The notes under the pieces: generated by a model | Told to the model about the DNA's origin: nothing | Seen by the model: the letters and a program-made list of their open reading frames with translations, nothing else | Database searches by the model: none | Position numbers and translations under genes: made by a program | Shown here: in pieces, positions 10,921 to 22,499 of the stretch | Layout: each line of letters starts with the position of its first letter | Numbering within the stretch: position 1 is the first letter of the stretch | NCBI GenBank assembly: GCA_028673005.1 | Contig: CM054120.1 | Location: forward strand, 71,845,533 to 71,909,532 | DNA: 64,000 nt | Source: Tanypteryx hageni | Taxonomy: Eukaryota > Arthropoda > Insecta > Odonata > Petaluridae | Direction of reading: 5' to 3'

Positions 10921-11714
10921 GAATCAGCTGGGAACATACATAAGTGACTCATTCCGCAGCCTACTGAAGCATACACATCTCTTTTGCAAAGCTCTTTAAT
11001 TTTTTGTCAGTTTCCTTCAAATTTAGTGGTCAATTTTGGTATTTTGTGATGTGAAATGTGATTCCAGGAACGAAACCTCAATTTATAACATTGTGCCTAT
11101 GGGAAATAAGGGCTCGAATTACGACGTCTTGACACGACTGTTGTACAGGAACCAATTAGGTCGTAAGTCAGGGGTCTGCTGTACTGTTGTAATTTCCCTT
11201 TACGAATCTAGCTGCCCTGCACCACCTATTCTATCTCCTTGGACCCTTTTTGTATGGATCCCAAACACGTGATGTATAATCGACCTGCGGTCAAACCAAG
11301 GATAAATAACTTAATTCTTTCACTTATTGGAAATTTGGTCTATTTTCCCTATAAGGGCCAAATTTTTGTTTTTGGCACTTATTAATCGGTGAATGTGGGT
11401 GTCCCAAGAGGGATCACGATGGATCATGACTGCAATATTTAACGAAGTCTGAAACTGGAATCCCTACTCTCTCAAATGAATAATTTATATCCAGCGAGCT
11501 ATTCTTGGTTCCCCTTAAAAGGAGAAAACACTGAAGAAATTTCAGACTCCATTATAAAATAATTTGGTGTCCAGGTTAATTTACTCTGATATTTACTGTT
11601 TGGAGGATATTTCAAATTTTTTTAAGCATTGAAGACCTTTGATTAAATTGAAATTGTCATTTTCTAGGCTTTAATATGCAAACTTATGTAAACAAATAGT
11701 AATGAATTGAAAAC
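10921..11714. other. Region without a recognisable gene
   Basis: Mixed-composition sequence with short frames only; nothing assignable on either strand. Confidence 0.5.
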
Positions 11715-13557
11715 ATGGCACCATAATCTTTTCTATCTTTCTATCATCATCCTCATACATCCTATAGCATCTCTAGTCCCCCTTCCTCTTCTAAAACCAA
11801 ACTGATTATCTTGCAGCTCCTGTTCTATTTTACATTCAATTCTTTTGGTTATTATTCTGGTTAGAACTTTAGCTGTATGAGAAATTAAACTAATAGTTCT
11901 GTAATCCTTACAACATTTTGCATTGTCTTTTTCTCCAGTGGTACCATCACAACATCTAAAAAATCTTCAGACCATATGCCAGTATCATATACTTGGTTAA
12001 AAAATTTTGTGAGTTGCTTAACTGCTTTACATCCCAAAACCTTAAGAACGTCCACGGGTATATCATCACTCCCAACAGCCTTCCTTCTTTTCATGTCATC
12101 AATTGCTCTTTTAACTTCAGACTCGAGAATACTTGGTCCTAGCTGATCTTTTTCCACATCCTCTTTTTCATTTAATTCAATATTTCTTGGCTTTCCTTCT
12201 TTGTTATACAGAACCTCAATGTATTCTTTCCAGACATTTTTTACATTGTCTGGCTCCGATACTATTTTATCACTTTTGTTCATGATTCCTTTACGTCCTA
12301 TCTTTCTTGCTTTTTTCTCGAATAGTTCCCTTGCTTTGCTATACATGAGGTCTGTTCTACAAATTCTTTCACATTCAACAATCTCCTCGCATTTCTCATC
12401 CACTCTTCAGTGTTTATGTTCTTCCACTTTCTCCGCTCTTCCATTTTTTGCAGCATGGCTGCTGTGATCCAGGATTTTTTGTTTCTTTCACCCGTTATCT
12501 TTCCTACCTTCTTTTCCATTACATCTTTAATGTTGCTATGGAGGTATCTCCACTCCTCATCTACATTCTTCCTATTTTCTTCAGCTCTCCCCCCCAACCT
12601 TTCCTCCAGCTCAGTCATGATAGCCTCCTTGTTTTTAAGGAGTTCCTCTAAGTTCCATTTGTTATTAACTATTATGTTTCTCTTAATGCTCTTCAGTCTA
12701 CATTGTATATTTGCCACCAAAAGGTTGTGGTCAGAATCAATATCTGCCCCTGGTAGTGTTTTCACATTTTTAATGCTATTTCTAAATCTTTCATTGACTA
12801 GTATGTAATCTATCTGGTATCGTCTCTGATCTCCTGGGCTTCTCCATGTGTAAAGTCTCCACTGGTGATGCTTAAACCATGTATTAGTTACAATCAATCT
12901 ATTTCTATGGCAGAATTCCACAAGTTTATCCCCTCTTTCATTTCTCTTCCCTAGTCCATATTTTCCCACTATATTATCTTTCTGTCCCTCTCAGACTACA
13001 CTGTTCCAATCTCCCATTACTATGGTGGTGATCCTTCCTTTTCCCTCCTCCTCCAGTATCTCCATAATCTGTTCATACATTTCATCTACTTCGTCGTCGC
13101 CAGCATTAGTTGTTGGCATATACACTTGAATTATAAGCATTTCCACTGGCTCCATCTGAAGTTTTACGGCTATTAATCCATCATTAACTGTCACTACCTT
13201 GCTAATTCTTTCAGCTATCTCTTTTCTCATTATAATCCTCACTCCCCTTTCCTTTTTCTCCCATCCCGACTAAATAATCTTAAATTCGTCTGAATTGATC
13301 TCGCCTTCTCCTTCCAACCGAACTTCACTAAGACCTACTATATCTACATTATTCCTTCTCATTTCCCTTTTTAAGTTCTCTAGTTTACCCCCTGAATTCA
13401 TAGTCCTAATATTCCATGTGCCTATTTTTAATTTCTCACTACTTGCTTTCTTATTAATGTTACATTTCCTCTGTGCATCCCCTAGGGTAGTCCCCACCCG
13501 GAGATCCGATTGGGGGACTATTTTACCTCCGAAATATTTTACCCCAGAAAGATCCAT
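11715..13557 (-). pseudogene. RTE-type LINE: apurinic endonuclease and N-terminal half of reverse transcriptase
   Basis: Non-LTR retrotransposon ORF of the type annotated as craniofacial development protein 2-like. From the ATG at 13557 it reads the endonuclease: KIGTWNIRTM (metal-binding Asn), GLSEVR (Glu), VYMPT, MGDWNS (Asp and Asn), IDYILV and SDHNLLVA (catalytic Asp-His). All nuclease residues survive. One TAG near 13271 and one TGA near 12988 interrupt the frame; frame changes follow near 12400 and near 11940. The RT begins at KRRKAVGSDDIPVDVLK, continues through DYRTISLISHTAKVLTRII and QFGFRRGRGTRDAI, and is lost at about 11715, before the YADD catalytic box. LINEs usually lose 5' ends during insertion, so loss of the 3' half points to later deletion. 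Confidence 0.9.
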
Positions 13558-13895
13558 AGAGGTATTTTCAGCCTATCATGGGAAATATAATGAGGTAGTT
13601 TCCCCTTGCTTTCCTCATCGCAGTTTCACAGAGTGATTACCCATCTGTAGCTGTTCAGATCCACATGATCACCACCTACAGAGGTACTGTGCCAGCTGCT
13701 GCCCTTGCACAGGGGGATGTAAAACCCCCAAGACTGCTTCTTAGTCTGACTCTTCCCCTCAGACCTTTCCGGCTTGGATGGTCCTACCAGGAGAATTATC
13801 TCCCACCGGCATAGCTCTTTGTTTCATAAGAGTACACAAACCCTCCCACCTCTGTAAGGTTATGCAGTCCAGGGCCATTCATATTACTCTATCCT
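13558..13895 (-). other. Probable 5' leader of the RTE-type LINE
   Basis: GC-richer sequence upstream of the LINE start codon, with minus-strand phrases such as GATGAGGAAAGCAAGGGGAA and a region rich in GGGGG and CAGCAGC that I associate with leaders of this LINE family. It ends abruptly at AT-rich DNA near 13895, consistent with the element's 5' boundary. Confidence 0.5.
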
Positions 13896-15400
13896 AATCG
13901 ACAAGATACTTAAGATTTAAACAAACAATATGGCCCAGTTAAATAACACTGGTGCTGACCCAAGAAAATCGAATTTAACACAATGGTAATGTGACAGGAA
14001 AAATGCTTACAAATATAATGGAATCAAAATATTACATTACAGAAATATACAAGAGAAATACTCAATAAAATTGTTCACCTTGGAGGGATAATAAACTCTG
14101 CTTGAGCCTCCACTTTCAGTTGTGACCATCTCTGTTTTCTGACTGCCTGTTTGTCGACACTCCAATCATCTCGGATGTTGCCAGCTTCAAACACCCTTGG
14201 TTCGATCTCTTCTCGAGATGAGGGCATACCTCTCATGGAAGTTTATTGGTTATTTAGCATGATTGTAGCATTCTCTTCTGAGCAAATGTCTGTGCCTTAT
14301 AAAAATAGAAACTCCGGAAATTACTTGTGTATGCAGTTGTTTGCGCATTTGTTGGAGTTCGTGAAAAACTGATGGAGTACACGAAAACTGTAGGAGGGTA
14401 AAATGCTGTATCTCCCAATTTACACGTGAGTTGTGTTTCTAGAAATCATCACATAAATCGAAAACACTTAAATTGAAAATATTTTTCCCATTTAAAATAT
14501 TTTAATATGCGTTGTTTACATTTCTGAGAAGAGATGCTCGACTTAGAAACATCTTTAAAGTTGATTTAATGAGTGTTTTAACCTCTCTAAGTATGTACAG
14601 TTACATATGGCATCTTGTGCAGCATCCACTTTTACAATACCTTAATTTTTTAATGCCATAAATTACAGGTGTCTCGAAGCTCCATTGATCAGTGAACTTT
14701 CCAATACAAATATATTCTCCTCACCCAACTCAATGGATATTTTTGAGAGGACTTTCTCCCATACAGTTGTTGAATGCTAACAGTGCATCACTTTTTAGAA
14801 GAAAACCCCTCTTCAGGACAAAAAGTGTGTGTTCAAGTGCATTGTTTGTTTAAAGATAGAAATAAGAAAGATTCCACCACTTTAGGAACTCCCGGGAGAC
14901 CCTGCTCTGTCATACGATGCAATGAATGATATCACTGCCCAGGCAAGAATCTACAAAATATTTGATAAATAATAAAACTATTACTTCATACATACTGCAC
15001 ACACAACGAATCACATTCATGCAAATACGAGATGCGTATATTGAAAAATGATCATAACAATAAAATTACATTAATATGAATACATGACGTATATCAAATA
15101 ATGGTGGTAAAAATAAAATCTTGTATATGCGAAAATGCATAAACCAAACACTCGTAAATTGAGGGATGCCTGTAGTACGAATCATATAAATAATATTCTG
15201 TTCAGTGAAATAGTTCTGTATGTATGTACATATGTTAATATACTTTGGATGAAGTGCGGAAACTCGCTACCTAATGTGAGACAAAATTCAACCAAGTTGT
15301 TGAACTGGGTCAGCAGCCTAAGGCATATTTATATTTCTCATTTAACCTTCATTTTAGCATTCATATGAATGCAAATATATGCAGCACTTATAGAATATAG
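13896..15400. other. AT-rich region without a recognisable gene
   Basis: Short frames only (for example 14151-14372 and 15135-15368, plus) with no family resemblance. Confidence 0.5.
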
Positions 15401-15419
15401 ATATCTTTGACCCAACAAA

Positions 15420-15841
15420 GGAAACATTAGGAGACTGGGAAATAGTTAAAACTGGCTTAAAGATTTCCAAATATTTTTGGCATTGGTGACCTAGACTTTT
15501 TTAATGTTGAGTTCATTGCCTACACTCTATGGAGTCAGCCCCAATCCATTGTTTGTTCCGACTATATTGATACATATTGGTACAAGGTGTCATAATACAG
15601 AGATGGAAACAGCAATTTCCATTACATTGAAATCTTGCAAAGGCAATGCTTCGACTTTCTCATAGCAATTCTGAAGTGGAGAGAGTTTTTTAGTAACTTG
15701 AATCTTATTACAAGTACACGCAGGTTGGCACTCAAACCATCAATGCCGAATGTTTTGATGCAGTGTTCATTTAGGAAACATCTTGCAGATTTTGAGGCAA
15801 CAGCTGACATGACGAAAAAGGAAAGGAAATTAAAGAAGTAG
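15420..15841 (+). pseudogene. hAT transposase C-terminal dimerisation region
   Basis: The stretch MLRLSHSNSEVERVF at 15644-15688 followed, after two stops and a frame shift, by SNLNLITSTRRLALKPSMPN and then FRKHLADFEATADM is the C-terminal dimerisation domain of hAT transposases (SNAEVERVFS...LNLIKT...RNRL pattern). Upstream of it a degenerate frame with several stops (GIGDLDFFNVEFIAYTLW, then DYIDTYWYKVS) is compatible with the preceding part of the same domain. The catalytic RNase H-like core is not present. It is a dead fragment; terminal repeats were not found. Confidence 0.75.
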
Positions 15842-17151
15842 GAATTTGTTCAATTTGTTTAAATTTTTTGAACCATTATATTGCTATCCTTTAAAATGAA
15901 AATTATTTCATGTAGCCTTGGTTAACATTTTTCCTAACTTAAGACCTGTCCTGAAAACCAGGCCTTGGTTTTCTTCATTTTTTGATGCATTTGTGCTAGT
16001 TACTGTACATTTAAAACTTGAATGAATTTTTTAAAACTGTTTGTGCCACACTGTTGATTTGCAATGCAGGATGAACTTAAAATCCTTCCACAAAGTACGA
16101 TTAAACAATTGTGTATAATTTCACTCGAAATATGCCATACAAATGCTGAAAATATTCAAAGCATGAATTTGTACATTTTGTGTCAAAAAACCAACATGTT
16201 ACATACTACAAGATTTTACAGGGTGTTTTGATGGAATTAACAGGATTTAGAAAAAAATTGGTATCAGCCGTGTTATTGATTATGAAATAAATCGGAACAT
16301 CGCATATTCAATATTTCTTTGACATCGCCTCTGATATATCATTTTGAGTTGCTTAGACATTAGACTAAACCATTAATGTTAATCTTTTTTGACATGATAA
16401 TGTAAATCTTAATGAATGCTTTTCCATACTTTTTTCCTTTTGCAATTACTAATTATTGGACGGTCGTCTTATATTCGAGTCATCTTATAATCAGACAAAT
16501 GTGGTATATGGATTTTACTAGGCCCTTGCTTCCTGTGAGAATTGTACACCTGGAAAACATCACAGTTATGATAACTGTGGGTATTGTCATATGGTTGTGG
16601 TTCCCAAGCTTTTATACCTCGCAAACCCCTTAATTAATATTTATTTATGGTAGTCATTCTGAGCTCTTTTTGGGAACACTTGTGATTCGATCTAATTTTT
16701 ATATTAAAATTTATTATATACTGAATGTAAATGCTTATCAAAGTTGATGAGACATACATAAAATCTATGAAAGCCTTCTTCTCGATAAAAGGATTGAAAT
16801 TAATTTTTTTAAGTTTGGCAGGAAAGCGCGATTCACATATTTTAAGGTGATGACAAAAAATCTCTAAAAAAAAGTCTTTGTGTTCGACCCCAAGGAAAGT
16901 CATTTTCATTTCCCATAAAGTAACATTTAAAATATACTTTTTGATGTGCAGACTTTTATTCTTTTTGAGATCTAAATAAATAATAATCTTGCAATCTTCA
17001 GATCTGAACTATTTTAAAGAAAGAATTGTAAAATTTCTTATTCTGTTAATCTTTTTCTGCTTTCAGTTTGAAATCCTTCATGTTAAACATGTAATTCAGA
17101 TATTTTGGGGAAATCTTGCCATTTTAACGGGATGTTGCCTTGACAACCAAT
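15842..17151. other. AT-rich region; possible pogo-type end near 16450
   Basis: No gene recognised. Around 16455-16500 the sequence GGTCGTCTTATATTCGAGTC then ATCTTATAATCAGAC resembles ends of pogo-like MITEs (TTATAAGACGAC type), without a visible partner end. Confidence 0.35.
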
Positions 17152-17153
17152 TA

Positions 17154-18787
17154 CCGTTTTTTCTGGTCTATAACGCACACCTTATAGATAACGCGCAAAT
17201 GATTTTCTTCAAACCTGGTACAAATGTATAGATAACGCGCAGTAAAAAAAACCGATTTGAAACAAGCGCTTCCTAAAAAAATGAATCAATTAAAATTTGC
17301 TGTGGCTTTCCATTATTCAGTTGTTTTCACTGTACACCACATGGTATTATGGAGTCTTGAATTAGCTTGGCATCGGATTGAAAAAGTTTTTAATTTACCA
17401 TTGAAAACGAAAATATGTGAAAGCGAAAATCTTACACTTCGCAGTTTAAATTAGAAGTCGTAAAATTCATTATAGAAAAAGAAAATCGTGAGGCTGGAAG
17501 AAAGTTTAACGTAGGGGAATCAAGTGTACGAGAATGGCGTAAAGGCGAATTGGTGCTGAAAAAGTTGCATCGGAAAAAACGAGCGTTTTAGAAAATGCTT
17601 TTGCCAGAACTCGAGGAAGAACTGTATGAGTGGGTGATACGAGAAAGGGCAAAAGGCATTAGGATTTCAACAACAAGGGTCTTATTGCAAGCAAAATGCA
17701 TTGCTCAAGAGATGGACATCGTGGGCTTCAAAGCGTATCCGTCCTGGGGATTCCGTTTCATGAGGAGGAACAATTTGTGTGTTCGTACATTGACAAGTAT
17801 CGGCCAAAAATTACCGATGGACTGGGAAGCGAAAATGATTAAGTTTAGACAATATATGAAAGAAAACATGTCTGGAGTTGATGCAATGCATGTCTGCAAT
17901 ATGGACGAGGTTCCGGTGAGTTTTGATCTTCCTTGTGCTAGAACTGTGAACCCTAAAGGGGTGAAAGATGTTTCCGTAGCAACTACTGGGCATGAGAAGT
18001 CAAATTTTACAGTTGTTTTGTGTACAATGTCTGATGGTTCTAAGCTTTCTCCTATGGTGATTTTTAAATGAAAGACTGTGCCAAAAGAATGCTTTCCTTT
18101 GGACATTGTAGTAACCGCAAATGAGAAAGGTTGGATGAGGGGTGGTTTGGTTGGTTGGACAGTATGTGGAGAAAGCGAAAATCTGCCTTTTTTAATCGGA
18201 AGTCACTGTTAGTCATGGATTCATGTCGTTGTCATGTGACGCCTGAAATTAAAAAAGTGGTCGGTAAATATTCAAAGCTAGCTATCATTCCCGGTGGTTT
18301 AACCAAAAAACTTCAACCACTAGATCTGTCCGTGAACAAGTCATTTAAATCAAAATTGCGAGGTAAGTGGGAGGATTGGATGTTAGCGGGTGTGCATCAA
18401 TATACTAACTCCGGGAAAGTGAAAAGACCATCCTATGCAGAAATGTGTAAATGGATTGTTGAAAGTTGGGGATCTGTGACGGCTAGCTGTGTAAAAAACG
18501 GTTTTGAAAAGGCTCTTAGTGATACACTTATGACAGACGCGGAAGAATTTGAAGGTGATTCTTGTGAAAATGAAGTTTCAAATGTGCCTGACCAAATTAT
18601 GAGTGCTATTGAATCATTTGACATAGACTCAGGTGATGATTTTTATGGTTTCGAATGAATTGTAAAAGTTAATATGCATTGATTTCAATAAAATTTTATT
18701 TTCATTTGTATAATGCGCATGATGTTTTATCTCGATTTTTATATTTTTTGTATAGATAATGCGTGCGTTATAGACCAGAAAATACGG
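17154..18787 (+). mobile_element. Complete pogo/Tigger-like DNA transposon with TIRs and TA duplication
   Basis: Ends are inverted repeats: the left end opens CCGTTTTTTCTGGTCTATAA and the right end closes with GGTCTATAACGCAC in reverse, finishing AAAATACGG. Both ends are flanked by TA (17152-17153 and 18788-18789), the target duplication of the Tc1/mariner/pogo superfamily. Just inside the left end TATAGATAACGCGCA occurs twice (17183-17197 and 17227-17241), and related TATAGATAATGCG lies near the right end; such subterminal repeats often bind transposase. The element is 1634 bp and contains one broken transposase gene. Confidence 0.85.
17433..18657 (+). pseudogene. pogo-like transposase (POGK-related), two stops and one frameshift
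   Basis: Reading starts at YTSQFKLEVVKFIIEKEN, a psq-type helix-turn-helix, then GESSVREWRKGE. A TAG at 17589 interrupts before the CENP-B-type DNA-binding segment (ELEEELYEWVIRERAKGIRI ... WGFRFMRRNNLCVR). The DDE nuclease follows: MDEVPVSFD carries the first catalytic Asp, VMDSCRCH the second and KLQPLDLSVNKSFK the third. A TGA at 18069 and a frameshift near 18130 break the domain. The C-terminus is acidic (FDIDSGDDFYGFE) before a stop at 18656. Apart from the three lesions the protein is nearly full length, so inactivation may be fairly recent. It lies wholly between matched inverted repeats. Confidence 0.9.
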
Positions 18788-18789
18788 TA

Positions 18790-20865
18790 CATTGTTCAAC
18801 CTTGAAATTCTTTTGTCATTTCAATCCTTATGGGTGAAAGCATGATTGGAATGCATTTAATACGAGAGAGACAGAAAGAGAGGTGAAATGATTTTTATAG
18901 CAACCAATGTATACGACATTCGTTGCATTATTTACGAGTAGGAATAGAACATTAATCATACACATATTAAAATGTCTTAGATTCTTTGTGTTTGAGTTCG
19001 AGACTTGGAACAACAAATGCCGAAAAGAAGGAAAATTTCTTTTTTGTCATCCAAAAAAATTCGTTATATTTTTGTTAATTTTTATTTTATAAAAAACTTT
19101 CCTGTTTACTTTAAACGTGCATCTCCCACATTTATCTATATTTTGCTAATCCTCATCTTTTGGTGTATATCAGGTAATAAAAGTCTTTAATATTCAATCG
19201 TTCATTAAATTCATGTTAAATTGGCTTGAATATTATAGGCAAGTGAAGCAAGCCTTGATATAGAATTGGGACAGGAGGAGGTCCCCCAAGTATCTTTTAT
19301 ATATAATTACTCAATGTCAGTCCATCCATCCTCTTTTATCTCGTGAAAAGTTTGTCATAGAGAAATGTAAATGCCATTTCATTTCTGATAACTAGGAGAC
19401 CCTGGAAAAACTATGTTCATTTACATAAGTGTCCCAGGTTTGACTCCAGAAAATGACTTCCCCTAAGCTTACATGGGGTTTTCGATTTCTCAAGGTTTTT
19501 TTTCCTTCATTCATCAAAATACATAAATATAGACCTATTTTCTCTGTTTTTGCTTTATTTGATGGCTAAAAGTATAAAATATCTTATTCTTGCAATATAT
19601 TGATGTTACACAAGAATTTGTCATAAATATGCATTTCTTTTCAAAATTTTATTATTTATTCTTTTTGGGTGTTGTCAAAATGACCCGCATTATTGCATCC
19701 AATTAAATTATTGTCTATTAAGCTTTCAAGTAGATGAAAGAATTAAGTTATTTGCTTCATGCTTTGTATGAAGATCAAAATTATTGTTGTAGCGACATCG
19801 AACTTAATAAATTGCAACATTAATAATTGCCGATTATTATTAATCAGTAAACTGCTTATGGACTGTGGGCATTTTTAACAATCTTCTTTCTTTATTTCAA
19901 TTCTGGAATGCGAGAAGTGAGAAGCAATTATAGTTGTGCATATAAATTATAAAAACAAACATGAAATTCAAAATGTCAGTTGCATAATTTTATAAGGAGA
20001 AATGGGCTATTATTACTTTTAAGCATGCAGATTTCTGACTGACTTCTCAAAATGCTTTTGCTGGTATCACTAGTATTAATAAAAGGCAATGTGTGTGTGT
20101 GTGTGAACAGCAGATCTTGAAAACCAAGAACATTAGAGACTTAAAACTTGGTACACTTACTAATAGGACCATGAGGATGTGCACCTTGGGGCCAGAATTT
20201 TAATTTTTGGTTGGAGGGAGGGAATGGGATAAGAATTGTATGGCGTAATGTATTTCTTTGTCATACAATTTCTATTCGACCCCAAAACTTTTTACTCTCT
20301 GGAACACTCAATTATGTGAAATTTATAATTATTACTTACTTTTAGGGCATTCAAAAGTTGGTTTCATTAATCTTTATTTAAATTTTAACTTAAATACTTG
20401 ATTCGTGCATACCCATCATATTTGACGGGCGGTTACTCTAGTTAATATAAATCTCGCACAATGGATGAAAATAGACATTTTCTGCTTTCTCTACAGGTTT
20501 TCCAATTAAACATCGGAAGCTGCTTGTCTAATCCTCTGCTTGGAATCTATGATAGACCGGATTACTTCGTGAAGTGTTCGGACTGCAGAAATCCAAGGAA
20601 AATGGCAAAACTCGGGAGGAAAATAGTTGTCTTTGCAGCTAGAATGCATGCATCTGTCTCTTCAGTGGTTTTGTATTGATCGCCTTGAAAGTGAACAGTA
20701 TACCCCATGGATAAAATAACCTTGAACGTTGATTATTTGAAGCAGAGATTCCTATGGGATGTTTCATTAAGGCTTAAGCTGCTCTGTTGTTTAGAATAAC
20801 TCCGATTCTGCTATTTCTGTCTCTTACTTCAGTTACTGAGATAGCTTCAAAATTTGCCATTTTTT
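18790..20865. other. AT-rich region without a recognisable gene
   Basis: Short frames only. A (TG)n microsatellite of about 16 bases lies at 20090-20106. Confidence 0.5.
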
Positions 20866-20867
20866 CT

Positions 20868-22425
20868 TAAATGGTTCAATTTTGGTTGAAGGCAGGAGTG
20901 ACAGATTTGGTCTACCGAAGTGTAAGGTCATTGAGTTAGTGGGATACTTCTTGGTGTTATTTTGTGTGGTGAAGAATTGGTGGGCCCAGCAGCTTGTGGA
21001 TTCTCTGAGAAGCAATGATTTATATATGAAATTGACATTATGGAGCATAATAGTGGTTTTATTGTTTGCAACAATGTTTTAAAAGTGAATTGGGAATTTA
21101 TTGTGGTACAGGATTTTTGATGAATGCACTTTATGTAATTAATTTGTATATTTGACTGCAATATTCTGTCACAACTTCAGTTTTTGTCATTGCAGTGTTT
21201 AGAATATATTATAATTAATTTTGTCAGAAGAATGATGGATTGGAAATAAGTGTTTTTAATATGTACCTTCAATGTTGTTATAAATTTTAGTAAAATTATC
21301 TTTTTGGAAACATTTTTACTCTTATTAATTGGAAGTTGGAGAGACTGCATTTCAGGGGAGAATTATTTGTGTCAGTCAATTTGAACTTTTTGTTCAATAG
21401 TATGTAGTGGCCAGTGAGATTCAATTGTCTCACTTAGTTCCGGAATCAGCCGCTACCGGATATGAGCGCAGGAGTGTGGCCAGAAAGACAGTCAGCCTAC
21501 TGAGTGTATTATCAAGCTTCATCAGTCTCTTGCTGCCGCTTCCACTTATGTTACAGCAACTGTCCATTGGCCACGTGTCGTACGACTCTTTTAGTAATGT
21601 ATTGCCTACTTCAATAAAAGAGCGTGTTCACTTAATGAGTTTTTATGTTACCACTTCCCGCAACCAAAAGTATATTTTGATTTTGTGATGATATTTGTGA
21701 TTCCTACCTTCTTCATTGAATAGTCTGTATTGTACAAGTGTGTTGAATACCACTTCTATTATTCACAGTAATGAGCATTGTTATTTATTTTGTTTGGTGT
21801 GAAAAGTTTTTGGTATTTGTAATTTCGTTAGTATATCATTGTTTTTATGCATTGATCTTCATTAATTGGGCAAGAAGGCGATATTCACAGGAACAACAAT
21901 GGGTTGGAAATTGGTCCAATTTCAATTAATGCATTCTGCATTGTGAAAATTTTCGAGTTAGAGATGATTTGTAAAAGTTTTCCAATTTGATTTTGTCACT
22001 TCTTCTTTGTGAACATTTTTCTAAATCTCCTGTTAGTGAAAATTTATATTCTTTTGCTTGTCAGAGAGGCTTTTATATACCGTGGAATGCTTTCACACAA
22101 CATTTGTTTTATAGTAATGGGATTCCACAATGAAATCATTGTATTTAATAGTTTTGAAATTAGTTGTTCAATTTTTATGAAAAGGTTTTTAAAAGTTCCT
22201 GTTTGTGAAAGTCCATATTCTTGTTCAGCATTATATGTTTATCAGAGCAACATTTCTGCTTTCATTAAAATTTCCTGTTTGTAAATTACGGTATGCTTTT
22301 AATACAAGTATTGAATGTTTTATGATACCAGAATTTGTCATTGAATGCATTGCCTGTCTGTATTTGGAGTTAGATTGTATTATTGGTTGGTTATCTTTCC
22401 AAAATTATTGAAAGTAACCTATGTA
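20868..22425. repeat. Diverged tandem duplication, copy A (non-coding)
   Basis: Three blocks recur in copy B in the same order and orientation. The block with GTGGTGAAGAATTGGTG near 20970 matches 22600; the block with GTGAATTGG at 21084 matches 24442; the block from GAGTTAGAGATGATTTG at 21956 matches 24941 over about 300 bp with few differences. Frames in the blocks are not conserved between copies, so I read it as non-coding. Copy A carries a 265-bp insertion missing from copy B. Confidence 0.75.
21404..21668 (+). mobile_element. 265-bp insertion with 5-bp target duplication, possible solo LTR
   Basis: Flanked by AGTAT on both sides (21399-21403 and 21669-21673), while copy B has a single AGTAT at 24704-24708, i.e. 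an empty site. The insert opens GTAGTGGCCAGTGAG and closes CCGCAACCAAA, is GC-richer than its surroundings and has an AATAAA signal near 21612. Size, 4-5 bp duplication and internal poly(A) signal suit a solo LTR. The ends are not a clean TG...CA pair at this cut; shifting the boundary by one or two bases changes them. Confidence 0.6.
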
Positions 22426-22499
22426 AAAACTTCTGCTTTTCTCCAGTATTGTGTGCAATTTTTATATTTGTTCGGCAAACCAGATTACATGTTATTATA

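Noticed and set aside
12410..12808. Plus-strand hydrophobic frame of 132 codons
   Set aside because: It is the complement of the LINE endonuclease/RT linker, which has clear motifs on the minus strand.
18131..18658. Second pogo frame taken as a separate gene
   Set aside because: Its apparent start is TTG and it continues the same transposase after a frameshift.
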